DNA from: Tenacibaculum maritimum NCIMB 2154
GTDB lineage: Bacteria; Bacteroidota; Bacteroidia; Flavobacteriales; Flavobacteriaceae
Reading direction: 5' to 3'
Assembly (NCBI RefSeq): GCF_900119795.1
Contig: NZ_LT634361.1
Coordinates: 1,488,001 to 1,552,000 of the forward strand
Length of the DNA stretch: 64,000 nt
Shown here: piece after piece, positions 9,550 through 16,698 of the stretch
Layout of the letters: every line of letters starts with the position of its first letter
Position numbering within the stretch: position 1 is the first letter of the stretch
Made by a program: the position numbers and the translations under genes
Notes under the pieces: generated by a model
Seen by the model: only the letters and a program-made list of their open reading frames with translations
The model's database searches: none
Told to the model about the DNA's origin: nothing

Positions 9550-10485
9550 TTAAGATGAAGTGAACTCTTTTACTAAAGAAAATCTTTTGCCAGGCTCAGC
9601 CAGTTCTACATTTTCAAAAATCTCTTCCGCCTCATTCTTAAATAAAGAAATATCAGAATACCTGCTAGAATAATGCCCTAGAATCAAGTGTTTTGCATTC
9701 GCCTCTTTAGCTATTGTAGCAGCTTGTTTAGCTGTGGAGTGTTTCGTTTTATTAGTTAGATCTTCTCGATCTGATAAAAAAGTGGCTTCGTGATATAAAA
9801 TGTCAACATCGTTAATAATAGGAACTATATCAGGTTTAAAAGCTGTATCACTACAAAAAGCATAACTTTTAGGCTTAGGAGGAGCAATTGTTAAATCGCT
9901 GTTAGGTATAATTTCTCCAGTAGATAAGGTAATGTCTTTTCCTGCTTTTATATGATGGTAATCGCAAACCTCAATTTCTTTATATAGCTTAATATTTTCA
10001 ATATGTAAACTCCTAGCTTTTTGCTTTTCTATAAATAAATAGCCATTGGTATAAACCCTGTGGTCTAGAGGAATTGTATGAACGGTAATCTTATCATTAT
10101 CCAAAATAACTTCACTCTCTTTGGAACACAGCTCATGAAAAATCAATTGGTATTTTGTCCAAGATTTAGAAAGCTTCAGTTGTAATACGGTAATTTCTTT
10201 AATTCCTTTAGGGCCATATATATGCAATGCTCTCTCTCTACCTAGAATCCCGAAAGTAGCAATCAACCCTATTAAACCAAAAAAATGATCTCCATGCAAA
10301 TGAGAAATAAAAATGTGGTTAATTTTGGAGAAGCCAACTTTATATTTTCGCATTTGGCGTTGGGTTCCTTCTCCACAATCAATTAAAAAATGCTGATTGT
10401 TTATCTCTAGATATTGAGATGTAGGGTGTGCGTTTATACGAGGTGTTGCAGAATGACAACCTAAAATGGTAAGCGCTATACTCAT
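9550..10485 (-). CDS. rnz: Ribonuclease Z
   Basis: Protein of 311 residues, a normal length for the short (bacterial) RNase Z. Metallo-beta-lactamase fold: FISHLHGDHFFGL carries the HxHxDH zinc motif (near 59-64), the flexible-arm region follows in the middle, AFCSDTAF holds the bridging Asp, and LILGHYSSRY the last His. It cuts the 3' trailer from tRNA precursors. The start overlaps the stop of the preceding small gene as ATGA (10482-10485), so translation is coupled. It is the last gene of the pyrR-pyrB operon. Confidence 0.95.
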   Translation of the reverse strand: MSIALTILGCHSATPRINAHPTSQYLEINNQHFLIDCGEGTQRQMRKYKVGFSKINHIFISHLHGDHFFGLIGLIATFGILGRERALHIYGPKGIKEITVLQLKLSKSWTKYQLIFHELCSKESEVILDNDKITVHTIPLDHRVYTNGYLFIEKQKARSLHIENIKLYKEIEVCDYHHIKAGKDITLSTGEIIPNSDLTIAPPKPKSYAFCSDTAFKPDIVPIINDVDILYHEATFLSDREDLTNKTKHSTAKQAATIAKEANAKHLILGHYSSRYSDISLFKNEAEEIFENVELAEPGKRFSLVKEFTSS

Positions 10486-10799
10486 CTAATGACAAACCGT
10501 TTAGAAATCACATCTTTACTGTTTTGAATTGCGTAAATATACATTCCAGCTTTTAGATTATTTCTAGAGAAAGGAATTGAATTTCTTCCTTTTTTGGCAG
10601 TAAATACTTTTCTATAAATAGTTTTTCCAAGTATGTTCTTAATGTCAATAATTGTAACTTGATCGTTTTCTGAGTCAAAAGAAATCATTGTAGAAAGACG
10701 AAATGGGTTGGGAGCAGCCGATAAGTTTTTTACTGTTTTTTGAGAAAAACTTAGGGAAGTAATTAATAAGAAAGAAATAAAAAGTATTTTTTTTATCAT
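10482..10799 (-). CDS. Cargo-less T9SS type-A sorting-domain protein
   Basis: Only 105 residues: a signal peptide (MIKKILFISFLLITSLSFSQ) directly followed by one type-A T9SS C-terminal sorting domain of about 80 residues (SAAPNPF...STMISF, then VTIIDIKNILGKTIY, GRNSIPFSRNNLKAGMYIYAI, ending SKRFVIR). Normally this domain sits at the end of a large secreted enzyme or adhesin and is removed after passage through the type IX machinery; here there is no cargo at all. It is start-stop coupled to rnz and lies 11 bases after the STAS-like gene, inside a nucleotide-metabolism operon. It could be a small secreted beta-sandwich in its own right. Domain call is firm, role unknown. Confidence 0.82.
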   Translation of the reverse strand: MIKKILFISFLLITSLSFSQKTVKNLSAAPNPFRLSTMISFDSENDQVTIIDIKNILGKTIYRKVFTAKKGRNSIPFSRNNLKAGMYIYAIQNSKDVISKRFVIR

Positions 10800-10810
10800 C
10801 CGTTGCTTTT

Positions 10811-11143
10811 TTAAAACCCTAAATCTCGTTGAATATTCTCCATTTCTAAAACGTCTTCAGCTTCAACAAGAGTAGGAACAATGTTAAATGTTTCAGGGAA
10901 ATCATCAGCATCAACACCGCTACAAATAACTACAAATGACGTGCCATTTTTTTGATGTTGCTCAGCATATTTCAAAAATACAAAAATATCTTCCTTAATT
11001 ATCATAAAATTATCAGAAAGTTTTATAATAAGATGGTCTTTTTCTAAACGAAGGTGATTTTCTTTAAACAAATTGAAAAAAACATCAAAAGAATTTTCTT
11101 CTGGAGAGATTAAAATATAATTATCTTTTTGCTCTATTTTCAT
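10811..11143 (-). CDS. Small STAS-like cytoplasmic protein
   Basis: 110 residues, no signal peptide or membrane segment. The alternating hydrophobic strands and helices (DNYILISPEENSFDVFF, DHLIIKLSDNF, FVVICSGVDADDFPE, LVEAEDVLEMENIQRDLGF) look like the STAS or anti-sigma-antagonist fold, but no conserved phosphoserine site can be pointed out. It lies 9 bases after pyrB and 11 before the T9SS-tail gene in one minus-strand operon; the same small gene next to rnz is common in flavobacteria (from memory). Function unknown. It should not be called a ribonuclease merely from its position. Confidence 0.6.
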   Translation of the reverse strand: MKIEQKDNYILISPEENSFDVFFNLFKENHLRLEKDHLIIKLSDNFMIIKEDIFVFLKYAEQHQKNGTSFVVICSGVDADDFPETFNIVPTLVEAEDVLEMENIQRDLGF

Positions 11144-11152
11144 GGTTGCTAA

Positions 11153-12085
11153 TTATCTTTTTATTTGTTGTGCTAGTAGGTAAATAACAGCCATTCTTAC
11201 AGCAACGCCATTTTCCACTTGATTTAAAATAATCGATTGGTCAGAATCAGCAACGTCACTTGTAATTTCAACACCTCTATTAATTGGTCCAGGATGCATG
11301 ATTACAATATCTTTGCCAACATTGTCTAATAATTCTTTATGGATACCAAATAACTGGGTGTATTCTCTAGTAGAAGGAAAATACTTAATGTCCATTCTTT
11401 CATGTTGTACACGAAGCACGTTGGCTACATCACACCATTCCAAGGCTTTCTTTAAATTTGTTTCCACTTCAACCCCTAAGCTAGAAATATATCGAGGAAT
11501 CAATGTAGTTGGGCCACAAACTTTCACTTCTGCTCCTTGTAATTGGAGGGCAAAGATGTTAGATAAGGCTACACGAGAGTGAAGAACATCACCAACAATA
11601 ACTATTTTTTTACCTTTTAAATTACTATTTAAAGCCTCTTTCATAGAGTAACTATCAAGCAAAGCTTGTGTAGGATGTTCATGAGTTCCGTCTCCAGCAT
11701 TTACTATTTTAGCGTTTACATGTTTAGATAGAAACACGCCAGCACCTACATTTGAATGGCGCATGACAACAATATCCACTTTCATAGCAAGTATATTGTT
11801 AACAGTATCTATTAATGTTTCTCCTTTTTTTACAGATGATTGTCCTGCCGAGAAATTAATAACATCGGCAGATAATCGTTTTTCAGCTAATTCAAAAGAA
11901 AGCTTAGTACGAGTACTGTTTTCAAAAAATAAATTAGCAATAGTAATATCACGAAGTGAAGGAACTTTTTTTATAGGACGATTGATAACCTCTTTAAAAT
12001 GATCGGCAGTTTTAAAAATAAGGTCTATATCTTCTCTATTTAAGTATTTTATTCCTAATAAATGGTTTACACTTAATTGGCTCAT
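11153..12085 (-). CDS. pyrB: Aspartate carbamoyltransferase, catalytic subunit
   Basis: 310 residues. Carbamoyl-phosphate-binding motif STRT (57-60) in FFENSTRTKLSFELAEKRL, the loop MRHSNVGAG, HPTQALLDSYS, and the aspartate-side MHPGPINRGVEI. It makes carbamoyl-aspartate, the committed step of pyrimidine synthesis. No pyrI regulatory subunit is nearby, so it probably works as a bare catalytic trimer or in another assembly. One base separates it from pyrR, so the pair is co-transcribed and jointly controlled, as is usual for pyrR operons. Confidence 0.96.
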   Translation of the reverse strand: MSQLSVNHLLGIKYLNREDIDLIFKTADHFKEVINRPIKKVPSLRDITIANLFFENSTRTKLSFELAEKRLSADVINFSAGQSSVKKGETLIDTVNNILAMKVDIVVMRHSNVGAGVFLSKHVNAKIVNAGDGTHEHPTQALLDSYSMKEALNSNLKGKKIVIVGDVLHSRVALSNIFALQLQGAEVKVCGPTTLIPRYISSLGVEVETNLKKALEWCDVANVLRVQHERMDIKYFPSTREYTQLFGIHKELLDNVGKDIVIMHPGPINRGVEITSDVADSDQSIILNQVENGVAVRMAVIYLLAQQIKR

Positions 12086-12086
12086 T

Positions 12087-12629
12087 TTAATTGTTTTGTA
12101 TTAAGAAAACAGCATCTTCTTTGCTTGTCTCTTTCCAGTCCACTTTTACTTTTTCTTGATTAATAGCATCAACTTGCCTCCCTTTATAGTTAGGCTGAAT
12201 AGGCAAGTGCCTACTGAATCGCCTATCTATTAATACTAATAGCTCAATATTATTAGGTCTTCCATAAGATTGAATGGCTGTTAATGCAGAACGAACACTT
12301 CTACCTGAAAATAAAACATCGTCAATTAATACTACGTTTTTGTTTTCAATTAAAAAGTTGATTTGAGTAGAAGTAGCTTCTAATGGGGCTTCTCTTCTTC
12401 GGAAATCATCACGATAAAAAGTAATGTCTAAGTATCCTAATTCTAAATTTTTAATATTATAGTCAGTTTCTAATAATTTAGCAAGCCTATTTGCAAGAAA
12501 ACTACCTCGCGGCTGTAATCCTATTAAGACTGTATTAGAAAAATCATTGTGATTTTCGATAAGCTGACAAGCTAGTCGATGTAAAATAATCTCTATCTCT
12601 TTCGAGTTTAATAACACTTTTCGGCTCAT
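12087..12629 (-). CDS. pyrR: Bifunctional pyr operon regulator / uracil phosphoribosyltransferase
   Basis: 180 residues. Type I phosphoribosyltransferase fold with the PRPP loop VVLIDDVLFSGRSVRSAL (99-116) and the basic region FYRDDFRRREAP typical of PyrR. In Bacillus PyrR binds pyr mRNA when UMP is high and promotes termination; it also converts uracil to UMP. It heads the operon here. I could not find a convincing leader hairpin and terminator pair between its promoter and ATG, so RNA-level control is not visible in this sequence. Family assignment firm; regulatory mode inferred. Confidence 0.93.
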   Translation of the reverse strand: MSRKVLLNSKEIEIILHRLACQLIENHNDFSNTVLIGLQPRGSFLANRLAKLLETDYNIKNLELGYLDITFYRDDFRRREAPLEATSTQINFLIENKNVVLIDDVLFSGRSVRSALTAIQSYGRPNNIELLVLIDRRFSRHLPIQPNYKGRQVDAINQEKVKVDWKETSKEDAVFLIQNN

Positions 12630-12678
12630 AAGAAAGCTAAATATACTGGTTTTTTAACCTAAAAAGTATAAGGTCATG

Positions 12679-12708
12679 CAAAATTAGTGTAAAAAAATTG
12701 GTAAGCAA
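12679..12708 (-). promoter_or_regulatory. Promoter of the pyrR-pyrB-rnz operon
   Basis: On the minus strand TTG (12708-12706), 19 bases, then TAATTTTG (12686-12679): full match to the Bacteroidota consensus. It leaves a leader of about 45 bases before pyrR. Confidence 0.65.
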
Positions 12709-12753
12709 AATTTAAGTAGAAGAAAGCTAAAAGTAAATCAATTAAATTATAAC

Positions 12754-12761
12754 TACCTTTG
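12754..12761 (+). promoter_or_regulatory. Candidate -10 element for the SulP transporter gene
   Basis: TACCTTTG matches TAnnTTTG and lies 32 bases before ATG 12794, but no TTG is found at the expected upstream distance, so this is a weak call. Confidence 0.4.
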
Positions 12762-12793
12762 TCGCCTTTTAAAAATAGATATAGTATAGAATA

Positions 12794-14455
12794 ATGATGA
12801 AGTTTATAAAAAGTAACACAGCAAGCTTGAAAGATGATACATTAGCAGGAATCACAGTGTCATTAGCAATGATACCAGAGGTTGTAGCGTTTGCATTTGT
12901 TGCACAAATAGATCCGTTAGTCGCACTTTCAGGGGCTTTTATTATTGGTTTGATTACAGCCGTTTTTGGAGGAAGACCTGGGCTGATTTCGGGAGCAGCT
13001 GGAGCAGTGGCTGTTATCTTTGTGGATATGATTTCTGAAGGACATACTAGAGGAATGTTATTTGACACACCAATAGATAATATGGGATATTACTATTTAT
13101 TAGCAGCGGTAATTTTAATGGGAATCCTACAAATAGGAGCAGGGGTTTTAAAACTAGGGCGTTTTGTACGTTTAATACCTCATCCTGTAATGATGGGATT
13201 TGTAAACGGATTGGCAATTGTCATTTTTATAGCGCAGGTTAAAATGTTTTCTCATAAAAAATTAGAAATAACTAAAGAAGGAGTTAAAAATTATGTTAGT
13301 CATCCTATGCTAGGCATAGAGTTATATACAATGATTGGTTTAGTATTGTTAACAATGGGAATTATTTGGTTATTACCTAAAATCACTAAAAAAGTGCCAG
13401 CAGCGTTAACTGCTATTTTAATAACAACGGCAATAGTTATCATAGGAGGGGTAGAAGTAAGCACTGTAGGATCCTATATAAAAGAAGGTGGAGGAGCTGG
13501 TTTATCAGGTAAATTTCCAACTCCAAATTTAGAATTATGGCAAAATTTACCTTTTGATTTAAGTACCCTCACATTTATTTTACCTTACGCATTTTTAGCA
13601 GCATCCGTAGGACTGATAGAGTCGTTAATGACTATGAATTTGGTTGATGAATTGACGGAAACGAGAGGAAATGGTAATAGAGAATGCGTAGCGCAAGGAG
13701 CAGGAAATATTGTTAGTGGTTTGTTGGGAGGAACTGGAGGTTGCGGTATGATTGGACAAACGGTTATTAATATTAATGCAGGAGGAAGAGGAAGATTATC
13801 AGGAGTTATGATGGCGTTAACATTACTAACGTTTATTTTATTTGCTGATAAATATATAGAACAAGTACCAATAGCAGCTTTAGTAGGAGTGATGTTTATG
13901 ATGGTTATAGAAACTTTTGCATGGTCTAGTTTTAGAATCATGAATAAGATTCCGAAATCAGATGCTTTTGTATTGATTGTTGTTTCCGCTGTAACAGTAG
14001 TTTTTGATTTGGCAATAGCTGTTTTTGTGGGAGTAATTATATCTGCATTGGTTTTTGCATGGGAAAATGCTAAAAAAATTAGAGCGAGAAAGAGATTTAA
14101 AGAAGATGGAACAAAAATATATGAAATATGGGGGCCTTTATTTTTTGGCTCGGTAACTGCTTTTAATGAAAAATTTGATATAAAAAATGACCCAGAAAAA
14201 GTAGAGATTGATTTTGTAGAATCTAGAATAAGCGATCATTCAGGGATTGAAGCTATTTCAGCGTTGGTGGAAAAGTACCAATCAGCAGGAAAGAAAGTTA
14301 TATTAAAACACCTTAGTGAAGATTGCAAAGTATTGTTATATAAAGCAAACCCTATTTTTACTGGAGTAATAGAGGAAGCGGTAGATGATCCTCGCTATCA
14401 TTTAGCGGCAAATCCAGAGGATTTTCCTAAGCCTTTATCAGAATATAAATTTTAA
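12794..14455 (+). CDS. SulP family anion transporter with STAS domain
   Basis: 553 residues. The N-terminal 420 residues form the multi-helix SulP core (opening DDTLAGITVSLAMIPEVVAFAFVA, then GRPGLISGAAGAVAV and ASVGLIESLMTMNLVDE), the C-terminal part a soluble STAS domain (about 445-545, KIYEIWGPLFFGSVTAFNEKFD). SulP proteins carry sulfate, bicarbonate, chloride or carboxylates across the inner membrane; the missing neighbours of sulfate assimilation leave the substrate open, and a bicarbonate carrier is equally possible. A second ATG sits at 12797. No gene shares its transcript upstream; the ilv leader begins 65 bases beyond its stop without an obvious terminator between them. Confidence 0.92.
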   Translation: MMKFIKSNTASLKDDTLAGITVSLAMIPEVVAFAFVAQIDPLVALSGAFIIGLITAVFGGRPGLISGAAGAVAVIFVDMISEGHTRGMLFDTPIDNMGYYYLLAAVILMGILQIGAGVLKLGRFVRLIPHPVMMGFVNGLAIVIFIAQVKMFSHKKLEITKEGVKNYVSHPMLGIELYTMIGLVLLTMGIIWLLPKITKKVPAALTAILITTAIVIIGGVEVSTVGSYIKEGGGAGLSGKFPTPNLELWQNLPFDLSTLTFILPYAFLAASVGLIESLMTMNLVDELTETRGNGNRECVAQGAGNIVSGLLGGTGGCGMIGQTVININAGGRGRLSGVMMALTLLTFILFADKYIEQVPIAALVGVMFMMVIETFAWSSFRIMNKIPKSDAFVLIVVSAVTVVFDLAIAVFVGVIISALVFAWENAKKIRARKRFKEDGTKIYEIWGPLFFGSVTAFNEKFDIKNDPEKVEIDFVESRISDHSGIEAISALVEKYQSAGKKVILKHLSEDCKVLLYKANPIFTGVIEEAVDDPRYHLAANPEDFPKPLSEYKF

Positions 14456-14501
14456 AAGAAAATATTTTGGCAAATAATTAGGATTATTAAAAATAATTAT
14501 A

Positions 14502-14509
14502 AATATTTG
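14502..14509 (+). promoter_or_regulatory. Candidate -10 element of the ilv leader
   Basis: AATATTTG differs from TAnnTTTG at one base and lies just before the first leader ATG (14520). No clear TTG at the right spacing. If used, the transcript would start only a few bases before the leader peptide. Confidence 0.3.
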
Positions 14510-14519
14510 TACGCAACAG

Positions 14520-14582
14520 ATGAAAAAACAAATTTTAAATATTATTTCTATTATTGTCATTGTAATTATTTTACAAGGATAG
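14520..14582 (+). CDS. ilv leader peptide 1 (Ile/Val-rich, 20 residues)
   Basis: ATG 14520 to TAG 14580-14582 encodes 20 residues, MKKQILNIIS then IIVIVIILQG: eight Ile, two Val and two Leu, with residues 8-18 almost entirely branched-chain. It lies upstream of ilvDBNCA and is followed by a terminator hairpin (14613-14644) whose 5' arm can instead pair with the bases right after this stop codon. This is the classic layout of ribosome-mediated attenuation: scarce charged tRNA-Ile or tRNA-Val would stall the ribosome on the run and spare the antiterminator. Far too short for gene finders; not expected to act as a protein. Confidence 0.8.
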   Translation: MKKQILNIISIIVIVIILQG

Positions 14583-14625
14583 TTAGGGAGTATATTTATA
14601 TAAAAATAACAGAAAAGCTTCCTAA
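14583..14625 (+). promoter_or_regulatory. Antiterminator of ilv attenuator 1
   Basis: TTAGGGAG (14583-14590), starting at the base after the leader-1 stop codon, is complementary (one G-U) to CTTCCTAA (14618-14625), the 5' arm of the following terminator. A ribosome that has reached the stop codon would cover the first segment and let the terminator form; one stalled on the Ile codons would not. Confidence 0.65.
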
Positions 14626-14644
14626 AAAATTAGGAAGCTTTTTT
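14613..14644 (+). terminator. ilv attenuator 1 terminator
   Basis: AAAAGCTTCCTAA (14613-14625), loop AAAA, TTAGGAAGCTTTT (14630-14642) and T-run to 14644: a perfect 13-bp stem with a U-tract, placed between the two leader peptides. Confidence 0.85.
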
Positions 14645-14655
14645 AGTATTAGTAA

Positions 14656-14709
14656 ATGAAGCAAATTTTAAACATTATAATCATTATTGTCATTATTAAC
14701 TCTTGGTAG
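14656..14709 (+). CDS. ilv leader peptide 2 (Ile-rich, 17 residues)
   Basis: ATG 14656 to TAG 14707-14709 encodes MKQILNIIIIIVIINSW: eight Ile, one Val, one Leu, with an unbroken Ile/Val run from residue 7 to 14. Its opening (MK-QILNI) matches leader 1 (MKKQILNI), so the two probably arose by duplication of a leader-terminator unit. It is followed by a second terminator (14742-14770) and a second antiterminator arm. Together they form two attenuators in series before ilvD. Confidence 0.8.
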   Translation: MKQILNIIIIIVIINSW

Positions 14710-14713
14710 AGTT

Positions 14714-14749
14714 GATACAGATGGTTATTGAATAAATAAGGCCTGTATC
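14714..14749 (+). promoter_or_regulatory. Antiterminator of ilv attenuator 2
   Basis: GATACAG (14714-14720), four bases beyond the leader-2 stop, is a perfect complement of CTGTATC (14743-14749) in the 5' arm of terminator 2, and is a copy of the 3' arm GATACAGG (14756-14763) that it competes with. Confidence 0.7.
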
Positions 14750-14770
14750 AATAAAGATACAGGTTTTTTT
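14742..14770 (+). terminator. ilv attenuator 2 terminator
   Basis: CCTGTATC (14742-14749), loop AATAAA, GATACAGG (14756-14763), then seven T (14764-14770). Confidence 0.85.
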
Positions 14771-15010
14771 ATGTATTGAATATTGTAAAAAAAAAGCTTT
14801 CAAAGTTAGAAGAATCAGGGAATAGAGCAATAAAGGCAAAAGCTAGGCTTACCAAAATAGGTAGAAGAAGTATTATAAAAAATTACTTGAAAATTAATTT
14901 TGAAGAGTGAAAATAAAGATAGGTTTTAAAAAAGCTTCGGTATTAGAAATTAGAATTATACAAACACAAAATATTTGGAGAATCCCAGAGAAAATAAAGT
15001 AAAATAAAAG
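14771..15010 (+). other. Untranslated leader between attenuator 2 and ilvD
   Basis: 240 bases without a firm gene. One frame stays open from TTG 14776 to TGA 14908-14910 (44 basic residues, including SKLEESGNRAIKAKARLTKIGRR), but it lacks an ATG and a visible ribosome site. I treat the stretch as leader RNA. Confidence 0.4.
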
Positions 15011-16687
15011 ATGGAATTGAACAAATTCAGTAAACAAGTTACACAAGATGATACGCAACCTGCTGCACAAGCAATGTTACATGCTATAGGTTTGTCTAGT
15101 TCAGATTTGAAGAAGCCTCTAGTAGGCATAGCAAGTACAGGGTATGAAGGAAATCCTTGTAATATGCATTTGAATGAACTGGCTAAATTGGTAAAGGAAG
15201 GAACTTTAAATAAAGGCTTGGTAGGGCTAATTTTTAATACGATAGGAGTATCTGATGGTATTTCTATGGGAACTCCTGGAATGCGTTTTTCATTGCCTTC
15301 AAGAGATGTTATTGCAGATTCTATGGAAACAGTAGTACAAGCAATGTCTTATGACGGATTGGTAACAGTAGTAGGGTGTGATAAAAATATGCCTGGCGCT
15401 TTAATGGCAATGTTGCGTTTAAATAGGCCTTCAGTTTTGGTTTATGGAGGAACAATAGCTTCAGGATGTCATGAAGGAAAAAAATTAGATGTTGTTTCGG
15501 CTTTTGAAGCTTGGGGAGAAAAGGTAGCTGGAACAATTGATGACGAAGCATATCAAAATGTGATAGAAAAAGCATGTCCTGGAGCAGGAGCTTGTGGAGG
15601 AATGTACACTGCAAATACAATGGCATCAGCTATTGAGGCTTTAGGAATGAGTTTACCATATAACTCATCAAATCCTGCCATCAGTAAAGATAAAGAGGAA
15701 GAGTGTGTAAAAGCAGGAGAAATGTTAAGAGTATTACTGGAAAAGGATATAAAACCATCTGATATCGTTACGAAAAAATCGTTGGAAAATGCAATAAGGC
15801 TGGTTACTGTTATGGGAGGTTCTACAAATGCAGTACTCCATTTTTTGGCGATAGCGAAAGCGGCTAATGTTGAATTTACACTTCATGATTTTCAAAGAAT
15901 TTCTGATGAAACTCCATTCTTGGCAGATTTAAAACCAAGCGGGAAGTATTTGATGGAGGATGTGCATAAGGTAGGAGGAACCCCTGCAGTTTTAAAGTAT
16001 TTATTAGACAAAGGTTTGTTGCATGGAGACTGTTTAACGGTGACAGGAAAAACACTAGCCGAAAACTTAGCTGCGTTACCTAGTTTAACTGCTGGGCAAG
16101 AGGTGATTAAACCATTAGAAACTCCTATAAAGGCTACGGGGCATTTAAGGATGCTGTATGGAAATTTGGCGAAGGATGGGTCTGTGGCAAAAATAACGGG
16201 TAAAGAAGGCTTGTTTTTTAAAGGGAAAGCAAAGGTTTATGAAGGAGAGTATGCGGCTAATGACGGAATTAAAGCAGGAGAGGTTATGAAGGGAGATGTG
16301 GTGGTAATTCGTTATGAAGGTCCTAAAGGAGGACCAGGAATGCCTGAAATGCTCAAGCCAACGGCAGCTATTATGGGGGCTGGTTTAGGAAAAGATGTTG
16401 CTTTGATTACGGACGGACGATTTTCTGGAGGAACTCATGGTTTTGTTGTAGGGCATATTACTCCTGAAGCTCAAGAAGGAGGAGTTATTGCTCTGGTAGA
16501 AGATGGCGATTTAATTTCTATCAATGCAGAAACCAATAGTATAACATTAGAAGTTTCAAAAGAGGAGCTGCAAAATAGAAAACAAAAATGGAAAGCACCG
16601 GCTTTAAAAGCAAGTAGAGGTGTTTTATATAAATATGCAAGAACAGTTTCGTCAGCATCTAACGGGTGTGTGACTGATGAATTTTAA
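15011..16687 (+). CDS. ilvD: Dihydroxy-acid dehydratase
   Basis: 558 residues, full length for the IlvD/Edd family. Signatures [33 protein letters not shown] and [24 protein letters not shown] hold the Fe-S cysteines and the Mg site; [19 protein letters not shown] is the C-terminal motif. It dehydrates dihydroxy-isovalerate and dihydroxy-methylvalerate to the keto-acid precursors of valine and isoleucine. First structural gene behind the double attenuator; ilvB follows after 11 bases. Confidence 0.97.
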   Translation: MELNKFSKQVTQDDTQPAAQAMLHAIGLSSSDLKKPLVGIASTGYEGNPCNMHLNELAKLVKEGTLNKGLVGLIFNTIGVSDGISMGTPGMRFSLPSRDVIADSMETVVQAMSYDGLVTVVGCDKNMPGALMAMLRLNRPSVLVYGGTIASGCHEGKKLDVVSAFEAWGEKVAGTIDDEAYQNVIEKACPGAGACGGMYTANTMASAIEALGMSLPYNSSNPAISKDKEEECVKAGEMLRVLLEKDIKPSDIVTKKSLENAIRLVTVMGGSTNAVLHFLAIAKAANVEFTLHDFQRISDETPFLADLKPSGKYLMEDVHKVGGTPAVLKYLLDKGLLHGDCLTVTGKTLAENLAALPSLTAGQEVIKPLETPIKATGHLRMLYGNLAKDGSVAKITGKEGLFFKGKAKVYEGEYAANDGIKAGEVMKGDVVVIRYEGPKGGPGMPEMLKPTAAIMGAGLGKDVALITDGRFSGGTHGFVVGHITPEAQEGGVIALVEDGDLISINAETNSITLEVSKEELQNRKQKWKAPALKASRGVLYKYARTVSSASNGCVTDEF

Positions 16688-16698
16688 TACTTGAAATT

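Noticed and set aside
12630..12793. PyrR-controlled attenuator in the pyrR leader
   Set aside because: The leader is only about 45 bases long and contains no terminator hairpin with U-tract.
14776..14910. 44-codon basic frame between attenuator 2 and ilvD
   Set aside because: No ATG, no conserved motif, and it lies in the leader of ilvD; probably chance, although the composition looks protein-like.
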